A stretch of DNA of 6,854 nucleotides from CAZSNH01 sp052388455 (GTDB lineage Bacteria > Pseudomonadota > Alphaproteobacteria > Rhizobiales > Hyphomicrobiaceae), in the NCBI GenBank assembly GCA_052388455.1, contig JBQTIA010000036.1, positions 1 to 6,854 on the forward strand, given 5' to 3'. A program made the position numbers and the translations under genes. The notes beneath the pieces were generated by a model, which was not told the DNA's origin, searched no databases, and saw only the letters and a program-made list of their open reading frames with translations. Position 1 is the first letter of the stretch, and the number at the start of each line of letters is the position of its first letter. Below, in pieces: positions 1 through 4,678 of this stretch.

Positions 1-113
1 GAATCGCATTTGGACGTAGGTTGGGTCGAGGCACGAGACCCAACAACTTTGGTCGCTCGAGTTTGTTGGGTCTCCTTCGTCGACCCAACCTACATTTCGC
101 GCCATATGCGATT
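1..113. repeat. Nested palindromic repeat, REP/BIME-like
   Basis: Three nested perfect inverted repeats share one centre. The outer arms are 8 bp (2-9 with 106-113), the middle arms 14 bp (16-29 with 80-93) and the inner arms 12 bp (35-46 with 63-74), leaving a 16-base loop. Each half is itself a small hairpin: TTGGGTC at 21-27 pairs with GACCCAA at 37-43, and TTGGGT at 66-71 pairs with ACCCAA at 83-88. Two inverted REP-like units of this sort are the classic layout of a BIME. The core GTAGGTTGGGT with ACCCAACA resembles dispersed intergenic palindromes common in proteobacteria and often mobilised by RAYT (REP-associated tyrosine) transposases; this match is from memory. No transposase is visible here. 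The element may run beyond the left edge of the window. Confidence 0.75.
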
Positions 114-394
114 GCCCGGCTGACCTCGGGGGTCTTGCCAGGCCTCAAAGCACACAGGATGCCAGCCTTGTGATCTTTTTGGTGCGTACTGCGGAACTCT
201 TTCCTCCGGAAAATCGGCTCCGCTCTGGCGGGTTCCATCAGCCACACCCTTCCGAAGCCGACGATCCGTTTGATGAATTCGACGTCGGGTTCCTCTGACT
301 TCCCGTCAACGTCCGCTGACGACCGCCATCGGCAGCGACCGCTGCTGCAAGCCCGCGCGCAAGCCGGCCGCTGCCGCAACACCTTTGATCAGGG

Positions 395-420
395 CCGACC
401 CAATGCCGGGCGGATTTTTT
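395..420 (+). terminator. Possible intrinsic terminator upstream of the glycine-zipper gene
   Basis: CCG-A-CCC (395-401) can pair with GGGCGG (408-413), giving six GC pairs with one bulged A and a six-base loop. An A and a run of six T follow (415-420). GC stem plus T-tract is the form of an intrinsic terminator on the plus strand. No plus-strand gene lies upstream in the window, so it would end a transcript entering from the left or act in the leader of the gene at 502. The stem is short, so the call is tentative. Confidence 0.35.
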
Positions 421-487
421 ACCCCTCGTTGACCACGTCCGCCGCTTGATGCGGGCTGTTCGCCGGACAGCATCGGTCGGCGCATCC

Positions 488-493
488 AGAGGG
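488..493 (+). promoter_or_regulatory. Ribosome binding site for the glycine-zipper gene
   Basis: AGAGGG lies 8 bases before the ATG at 502 and supports that start. Confidence 0.5.
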
Positions 494-501
494 TCATAAT
501 C

Positions 502-1047
502 ATGCAGTCACGTCTAATGTTCGCGCTGTTCGCCGCCGGAGTCGTCCTTGTGACTGCCGAAACGGCGATCGCGCAGGATCTCGGCAGCGGTCTCACCGGC
601 ACCAATGTCGGCACGGTCGGCGGTGCCGTCGTCGGCGGCATCGGAGGTCATTACCTCGCCAAGAAGGCCAAGCTCGGCGAGGGTGGCAAGGTGGCGGCGA
701 CGATCGGCGGCACGCTGGCCGGAGGCGTGGTCGGCAATGTCATCGGCCGCAACCTGGACGCGGCCTCGCGTCAGCGGGCCGAGCTGGCGCAGCGCAACGC
801 CATCGAGACCGGTTCCACCCAGAGATGGGAGGGCCAGTCTGGTACGGGCCAGTCTGGTACGGGCCAGTCTGGTAAGGGCCAGTCGGGAACCGGGCCGTCG
901 GGCCGTGTGCAGCCGGGCCACCCCTATGCGACGGCCAATGGCATTTGCCGCGATTACCTGCACACCGTCTCGATCGAGGGTCGCAGTGCTGTGACGCGGG
1001 GCGTCGCCTGCCGCAATCCCGACGGCACCTGGCGCGTCCAGAATTGA
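502..1047 (+). CDS. Secreted glycine-zipper surface protein (17 kDa antigen-like)
   Basis: The 181-residue product begins with a Sec-type signal peptide: a basic start, a hydrophobic stretch at residues 5-19, and a likely cut after Ala24 (T-A-I-A/Q-D). There is no lipobox cysteine, so it is probably not a lipoprotein, unlike the classical rickettsial 17-kDa antigen. Residues 38-84 form a glycine-zipper segment with GxxxG-type spacing (GTVGGAVVGGIGG, then IGGTLAGGVVGNVIGRNLD), known in outer-membrane or membrane-inserting proteins. Residues 111-130 are four GQSG[T/K] repeats forming a flexible linker. The C-terminal part (about 140-181) has Cys149 in CRDY and Cys170 in VACRNPDGTW, resembling the C-terminal domain of surface-antigen family proteins; the two cysteines could form a periplasmic disulfide. 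The role is probably structural in the envelope. The ATG is supported by AGAGGG at 488-493. The gene is 210 bases from the next likely start and is probably its own transcript. Confidence 0.85.
   Translation: MQSRLMFALFAAGVVLVTAETAIAQDLGSGLTGTNVGTVGGAVVGGIGGHYLAKKAKLGEGGKVAATIGGTLAGGVVGNVIGRNLDAASRQRAELAQRNAIETGSTQRWEGQSGTGQSGTGQSGKGQSGTGPSGRVQPGHPYATANGICRDYLHTVSIEGRSAVTRGVACRNPDGTWRVQN
831..905 (+). repeat. 15-bp tandem repeat inside the glycine-zipper gene
   Basis: Units start at 831, 846, 861 and 876, with consensus GGGCCAGTCTGGTAC. The first two are identical, the third differs by one base and the fourth by two. A more decayed fifth unit covers 891-905. Since 15 is a multiple of three, gain or loss of units would keep the frame and only change the length of the GQSGT linker. 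Near-identity of the first three units suggests recent duplication or slippage. Confidence 0.85.
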
Positions 1048-1149
1048 GCTGAGCGGCACGGGGGCGCCGAGCGGAGCAGTGGCAGCGCGACTCGAACCTG
1101 CGGTCCCGTTGCATCTTCTGGCTCGTCTGCCCAAAAAACACTCTTGCCG

Positions 1150-1176
1150 AGCCCGCGCTCAATGTGCGCGCGGGTT
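1150..1176. other. GC-rich stem-loop ahead of the MarR gene
   Basis: AGCCCGCGC (1150-1158) pairs with GCGCGGGTT (1168-1176), a 9-bp stem with one G-U pair and a 9-base loop. No T-tract follows on the plus strand, so it is not a standard intrinsic terminator. It could be a weak terminator for the gene before it, or leader structure for the regulator after it. It contains an ATG (1162) in frame with the MarR gene, which would be buried in the loop. Confidence 0.4.
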
Positions 1177-1245
1177 CTCTATAAGACTCATCTGCATGGC
1201 CCTCCGGCGGCGCTTCCGGACGACGCCGGGCCGGGCCCATCGGAC

Positions 1246-1251
1246 AGGAAA
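1246..1251 (+). promoter_or_regulatory. Ribosome binding site that decides the MarR TTG start
   Basis: AGGAAA ends 6 bases before the TTG at 1258. No comparable site precedes the in-frame ATG at 1162, which is why the TTG is preferred. Confidence 0.55.
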
Positions 1252-1257
1252 CGGATT

Positions 1258-1728
1258 TTGAGCAACGCGCACGAGAGTCTCTTGCTGGCCCTGCACGGGG
1301 CCGTGGAAGCCGCCAACACGGCTTTCGTGGCCAATCTCAAGCCGGGAGTGGAATTGACGCCCCGCCATTTCATCGTGCTGGCGGCCGTGGCGCGGCGCGA
1401 ATTGCCCAGCCAGACCGATCTGGTTGCCTGCACCGGGATCGATCGATCGACCCTGGCCGACGTGGTGCGCCGCCTCGTCGAGGACGGCATCCTCCAGCGC
1501 TGGCGCTCGCCGGCCGACGCGCGTGCCTATGCCATCAGCCTCACCCGCAAGGGCGTGAAGCTCCTCGCCGAGGCCGAGCGGGTCGCCGGCATGATCGAGA
1601 CGCGCTTGCAAACGACCCTCGCGCCGAGCCTCGTCGGCGATCTGGTGGCGGCCTTGCAGCAGCTCACCGCAGCTTTGCAGCCGGATGAAAGTGCGGAAGG
1701 CGGAGCGCCCCCTTCGGCCTGGATGTGA
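1258..1728 (+). CDS. MarR-family transcriptional regulator
   Basis: With the TTG start the product has 156 residues, the usual size for MarR proteins, which are dimeric winged-helix DNA-binding regulators often responding to small molecules or oxidation. Numbered from the TTG, an N-terminal dimerisation helix (about 3-28) is followed by the winged helix: LTPRHFIVLAAVARR (33-47), then the helix-turn-helix SQTDLVACTGIDRSTLADVV (51-70), whose recognition helix starts at DRST. The wing (about 83-99) has the family's D-x-R motif in RSPADARAYAISLTRKG. C-terminal helices (about 100-142) complete the dimer interface. The frame stays open upstream to 1144, but that stretch reads like untranslated DNA and crosses a hairpin. 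A start at ATG 1162 would add 32 residues without homology-like features. The ligand and target genes cannot be told. It lies 287 bases from the next gene, in the same direction, with no divergent partner gene as is common for MarR. Confidence 0.85.
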   Translation: MSNAHESLLLALHGAVEAANTAFVANLKPGVELTPRHFIVLAAVARRELPSQTDLVACTGIDRSTLADVVRRLVEDGILQRWRSPADARAYAISLTRKGVKLLAEAERVAGMIETRLQTTLAPSLVGDLVAALQQLTAALQPDESAEGGAPPSAWM

Positions 1729-2005
1729 TAGCGCCCAACAGACGATAAATTGCACGGGGATTAGGTTCGCGTGTGGCCTGATCGGCAGGCGACAGATAAG
1801 ACGTGCTGCCCTCAATTCTGGAGAAACCCACTTGTGCCTGCAGGGCGACAATGAGCGGGTCCGAGCCTGCTAGCGGTAGCGGATCGAGTGCTTCGTTTTC
1901 CGGCATCTGGGGGGCGAGCAGGCCCGGCCTAGACGTTCACCTCGTCGACTTTGCAGGCCGCCCGTCAAATTCGGCGGTGTTTCAGGCTGGCCGGCCATGC
2001 CATTC

Positions 2006-2009
2006 AGGA
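2006..2009 (+). promoter_or_regulatory. Ribosome binding site for the receiver protein
   Basis: AGGA ends 6 bases before the ATG at 2016. It favours this start over upstream in-frame candidates (1803, and ATG 1851). Confidence 0.5.
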
Positions 2010-2015
2010 TCATCG

Positions 2016-2477
2016 ATGCTCATAGCAGCAACCTCCGGCAGTGATCTCGATATCGCCAAGAGCGCCCTGCTCCAGCGGCTGACCGCACTGCCGACGATCC
2101 GCCGCATCACGATCATCGATGACAACGAGCGCGACGCAAAGCACATCAGCGCGGTGCTGCATCTGCTGCTCGGCCGGCACGTCGAGATCGTTCATCAGCG
2201 CAACATCGCTGTCGCAATTCAGAAGCTGCGCGACGAGATGCCCGATCTGCTGATCCTCGACGACCACCTGCCCCCGCTCGACCGGGCCGAAAGCTCGCTG
2301 CGGTCGCTGCAGCGATTCGGCTTCAAATCGCCGTTTCTCATCATCAGCGGGACCGTGACGCGCTCACGGCGGGCCGAGCTGGCCATACTCAACCCGCTGG
2401 CCATCCTGGAAAAGGACGAGATCAATACCTTTACGGTTGCCGAGGCCCTGTGCCGGCTGGTTTCTCCCGGAGAGTGA
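2016..2477 (+). CDS. Single-domain response regulator (receiver protein)
   Basis: The 153-residue product is a CheY-like receiver domain (about 29-150) with no attached output domain. Key residues are visible: the acidic pair Asp35-Asp36 (RITIIDDN), phospho-acceptor Asp82 (LLILDDHLPP), the switch Ser111 (LIISGT) and the conserved Lys133 (LEKDE), spaced 22 residues after Ser111 as in CheY. The proline that usually follows this lysine is missing. The DDHLP motif after the phosphorylation site and the N-terminal helix of about 28 residues (DLDIAKSALLQRLTALPTI) are distinctive. Such stand-alone receivers pass signals by phosphotransfer or protein binding rather than by binding DNA. No histidine kinase is present in the window, so it is an orphan here. 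The frame is open upstream to 1803, but those extra residues are Ser/Gly/Pro-rich and look untranslated. The 128-base gap to the transpeptidase gene allows co-transcription, but does not show it. Confidence 0.85.
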   Translation: MLIAATSGSDLDIAKSALLQRLTALPTIRRITIIDDNERDAKHISAVLHLLLGRHVEIVHQRNIAVAIQKLRDEMPDLLILDDHLPPLDRAESSLRSLQRFGFKSPFLIISGTVTRSRRAELAILNPLAILEKDEINTFTVAEALCRLVSPGE

Positions 2478-2593
2478 CCGACGAGTGACAGTGTGTTGCG
2501 GGGGGTTGGGGTTTGGGTCATAAGGCTCGGCTCCGACTCGTCGCGGGGTTTCGCGTCGCGTTGATCCCTATCCACTGCCGCCATGCTCATTAC

Positions 2594-2598
2594 GAGGG
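2594..2598 (+). promoter_or_regulatory. Ribosome binding site that decides the transpeptidase TTG start
   Basis: GAGGG ends 7 bases before the TTG at 2606. Starting there puts a basic residue directly before the hydrophobic signal peptide, as expected. The only nearby ATG (2583) is out of frame. Confidence 0.6.
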
Positions 2599-2605
2599 TA
2601 TCCGC

Positions 2606-3859
2606 TTGAAAACGCTCACAGTCGACTGGAGCGGTCGTTCCGTCCGGGCCCTCGCCGCGGCGACCCTGATGCTCGCCGGCACGTGCGGACCCGTGAGCGC
2701 ACAGGGGCTGCTGTTCGACTGGGGCAGCAGCGAGAAGGTGGACGACAGCGGTCGCGAAGCGGTGCGTATCAAGACTGCGGCCAAGACCGGCGAGGTGCTG
2801 GTCAGTTTCGGCGACCGGCGCGTCTATCTGATCGTCGAGCCCGGCAAGGCGCTGAGCTATCCGATCGCGATCCCCCGCGAGCAGAGCCGCTGGTCGGGCG
2901 TCACCTCGGTTTCGATGAAGCGGGAAAATCCCGGCTGGACCCCGACACCCGAGATGCTGCGGGAAAATCCGCGGCTGCCGTCTTGGGTTCCGGGCGGCCA
3001 TCCGATGAACCCGCTCGGCACGCGCGCGCTCTATCTCGGCGCCAGCGATTACCGCATTCACGGCACAGACGCGCCCTGGACGATCGGCACGGCCGCGTCC
3101 AAGGGCTGTGTCCGCATGTACAACAAGGACGTGCAGGATCTCTATCCGCGCGTGCGGGTCGGCGCGCGCGTCACCGTCACTTGGAATACCTTCGAGGTGA
3201 CGGCGATCACGGATGCCAAGGAGCTCGCCAGCGTCGCTCTGTTTGCTCCCCGCAAGGACGACGGCAAGCGGTCCGATACGGCTGAAAAGAGCTCGGAGGC
3301 CAATGGCGCTGAGAAGCCGGTGAAGCTGGTCTCGGTCGACGCGTCGGTCGTCTCTGCGGACGAATCAGGTCGCTCGCGTTCGTCTTCGGAATCGCGTCGC
3401 AAGTCGACGTTGTCCGAGGCAGCGGCCGCGGAAAGCTCGACCTCGTCCTCGGGCAAGTCGCAGGCGAAGGCCGAAACCCGGGCCGACGGCAAGCCGGATA
3501 CGGCAAAGTCAGAGAAGCCGACGGCTGGCGCAGTTGAGTCGACCGCAATTCCCGCTACGGCGAGCCCGCCGGCGGTCGAAAAATCGGCCGCGGCTCCGAG
3601 CCAGACGGGATCGATCGCATCGAAAACGCCGTCCGCCGCCATCACGCCCGCACAGCCGTCGATCGACGAGGCGACCAGCCGCGCCATGGCTGCCGCCGAG
3701 CGCGCGGCCGCTGCCGCCGAGCGTGCAGCCGCAGCGGCCGAAGGTTTGCTCGCGGCTTCCCGCTCGCAGTCGGTTCAGTCGGCGCCGGTCTCCACCCCCA
3801 CAGCCGGACAGCCTGCGGACCACGCCTCGGCTGCCGACTCTCCGCCGAAGTCGCCCTGA
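2606..3859 (+). CDS. Secreted L,D-transpeptidase (YkuD) with long disordered tail
   Basis: The 417-residue product (TTG start) has a Sec signal peptide with hydrophobic core ALAAATLMLAG and a likely cut after Ala32 (P-V-S-A/Q-G). A YkuD catalytic domain follows at about residues 62-190. The family motif is clear: His152-Gly153, then S-K-G-C-V-R-M with catalytic Cys168 and Arg170. These periplasmic enzymes form 3-3 cross-links in peptidoglycan or attach proteins to it, using the tetrapeptide as acyl donor; they matter in polar-growing Hyphomicrobiales. The segment MNPLGTRALYLG before the His is typical of the family. Residues about 219-417 are low-complexity, rich in Ser, Ala, Lys, Glu and Pro, hence probably disordered, and contain an Ala-rich AAAERAA heptad repeat near 362-382. 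A tail this long is not part of the fold and may bind a partner or reach across the periplasm. The frame opens earlier, at TTG 2513, but without a good ribosome site. Confidence 0.9.
   Translation: MKTLTVDWSGRSVRALAAATLMLAGTCGPVSAQGLLFDWGSSEKVDDSGREAVRIKTAAKTGEVLVSFGDRRVYLIVEPGKALSYPIAIPREQSRWSGVTSVSMKRENPGWTPTPEMLRENPRLPSWVPGGHPMNPLGTRALYLGASDYRIHGTDAPWTIGTAASKGCVRMYNKDVQDLYPRVRVGARVTVTWNTFEVTAITDAKELASVALFAPRKDDGKRSDTAEKSSEANGAEKPVKLVSVDASVVSADESGRSRSSSESRRKSTLSEAAAAESSTSSSGKSQAKAETRADGKPDTAKSEKPTAGAVESTAIPATASPPAVEKSAAAPSQTGSIASKTPSAAITPAQPSIDEATSRAMAAAERAAAAAERAAAAAEGLLAASRSQSVQSAPVSTPTAGQPADHASAADSPPKSP
3689..3751 (+). repeat. 21-bp tandem repeat in the transpeptidase tail
   Basis: Three 21-base units start at 3689, 3710 and 3731. 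The first two differ at only two bases and both encode AAAERAA; the third is diverged (AAEGLLA). A seven-residue period suits a continuous alanine-rich helix with Glu-Arg pairs on one face, possibly a short coiled coil. Confidence 0.7.
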
Positions 3860-3869
3860 GGCGACTTCG
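3846..3869. terminator. Perfect hairpin at the convergent gene junction
   Basis: CGAAGTCGCC (3846-3855) pairs perfectly with GGCGACTTCG (3860-3869), leaving the four-base loop CTGA, whose last three bases are the transpeptidase stop codon. Ten GC-rich pairs with a tetraloop make a very stable structure on either strand. Neither side is followed by a T-tract, so it is not a textbook intrinsic terminator. It may block read-through in both directions or protect the mRNA 3' end. Confidence 0.55.
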
Positions 3870-3897
3870 AGCAGCAGGCCTGGGGCAATGTCGCGAT

Positions 3898-3916
3898 GCT
3901 CTCAGCCGGCGAGAGC
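3898..3916 (-). other. Small stem-loop over the adhesin stop codon
   Basis: GCTCTC (3898-3903) pairs with GAGAGC (3911-3916) around a 7-base loop. The stem overlaps the TGA of the minus-strand gene (3904-3902). No T-tract follows, so it is a minor candidate for 3' end formation together with the stronger hairpin at 3846-3869. Confidence 0.3.
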
Positions 3917-4678
3917 GAGTGCCAGCCGTTCCAGGTCGGCCTGCCGGCTCTGAGCCTCGATCTGGTCGGTGAACATCGGCAGCAGCTCGGCCCGCTGGCC
4001 GGGGTTGAGAGGCTGGATTTCGCCGGAGTTGGTCTGGATCACCACCTGCCGCTCGATGGTCGTGCCGTCCGACAGCACGGCGATGACACGAAGCTCGACA
4101 CGCTCGCTGTCGGCCGGACGCTCGCCGATCAGCACTTCCGGTCCGGCGCGATCGAGCCAGTCGGGCAGCGCGCGGCCATCCGCCTGTAGCACCCGGTACT
4201 CCACCACGTGCGCGTGCTCGGGGATCTCGGTGCTCGACAGGCGCACGATCAGCGTCCGATCGTGCACCAGGCTTTCCAGCACGATTTCTGCGTGATGCGT
4301 GGCGGACGGATCGCCGGCGAAGGCGAAGCGCAGCGAGAAGCCCGAGAGACCCTCCGGCGTCCAGGTTCCCTGCTCGCGGCCGTTGTCGGAGTCGAGCAGG
4401 CGCTCGAGGTTCCAGAGCCGGTGCAGGTCCTGTACCTCGAGCTGAGCGCTCGTCCCTACGCCGAGCCGGCCACCCAGACTGCCCAGTCCGCTGATCTGGT
4501 TCGCGACGTTGTCTATGATGCCGGTTTCGCCGAGCGAGCCGCTGATACCGCCGAGCACGTCGACGCCGTTGACTGTCGCGACGACGATCCCCTCGGTCGA
4601 GAGTCCGAGATTGGACGGGGTCAGCGCTTCCGGCGCCGGCGGAACGACGGTCGGGTTGCCGGTGACATGCGTGTTGGG
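3902..4678 (-). other. Unique C-terminal region of the adhesin
   Basis: About 258 residues follow the last module. A Pro/Ser linker (TGNPTVVPPAPEALTPSNLG) leads to a Gly-rich stretch (VNGVDVLGGISGSLGETGI), then a helix-prone part (LEVQDLHRLWNLERLLDSD), then beta-rich sequence with a degenerate Ig-like pattern (ALPDWLDRAGPEVLIGE, VELRVIAVLSDGTTIERQ). The end is helix-prone and ends in LERLALALAG. No RTX calcium-binding nonapeptides, LPxTG motif, PEP-CTERM motif or membrane anchor is seen. It may be the secretion or anchoring domain; that is inference. Confidence 0.55.

Larger units (their letters stand above)
114..501. other. 388-base region without a convincing gene
   Basis: No plus-strand gene is supported. 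On the minus strand a frame stays open from about 315 to the left edge. It has an ATG at 238-236 preceded by GGAAGG about 9 bases upstream, and it reads straight through the palindromic repeat. From about 313 to 105 its composition looks protein-like (for example MEPARAEPIFRRKEF), with roughly 70% G+C at third positions by hand count, whereas the part inside the palindrome becomes an Arg/Pro/Leu-rich string. It may be the remnant or end of a gene whose remainder lies outside the window, or a dispersed intergenic sequence; I do not recognise it. Bases 320-380 are strongly GC-rich and look non-coding. A possible terminator lies at 395-420. No convincing promoter could be picked for the gene at 502. 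Confidence 0.4.

Noticed and set aside
193..218. Possible EcfG-type stress promoter starting with GGAAC
   Set aside because: No CGTT-like -10 element occurs at 16-18 bases spacing, and no gene starts downstream at a suitable distance.
306..641. Minus-strand open frame of 111 codons over the upstream region and the start of the glycine-zipper gene
   Set aside because: No ribosome site or protein-like pattern is seen, and it overlaps the real gene's signal peptide region.
831..890. CRISPR array
   Set aside because: The units are 15 bp, directly adjacent without spacers, and in frame within a coding gene; this is a coding tandem repeat.
1077..1110. tRNA-like TpsiC arm on the minus strand (GGTTCGAGTC)
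   Set aside because: The loop resembles a TpsiC loop, but the flanking stem does not pair and no acceptor, D or anticodon arms could be found. It is chance or a badly decayed fragment.
514..1134. Minus-strand open frame (206 codons) opposite the glycine-zipper gene
   Set aside because: The Arg/Ala-rich translation lacks any recognisable domain, and the plus strand has a signal peptide, glycine zipper and ribosome site. It is a shadow.
1144..1185. Promoter with TTGCCG and TATAAG ahead of the MarR gene
   Set aside because: The two boxes are about 30 bases apart, too far for a sigma-70-type promoter, and a hairpin lies between them.
1664..1906. Minus-strand 80-codon open frame between the MarR and receiver genes
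   Set aside because: The ATG at 1906 has no ribosome site (a C-rich run precedes it), it overlaps the MarR 3' end, and nothing in the product is recognisable. The 287-base gap is better left without a gene.
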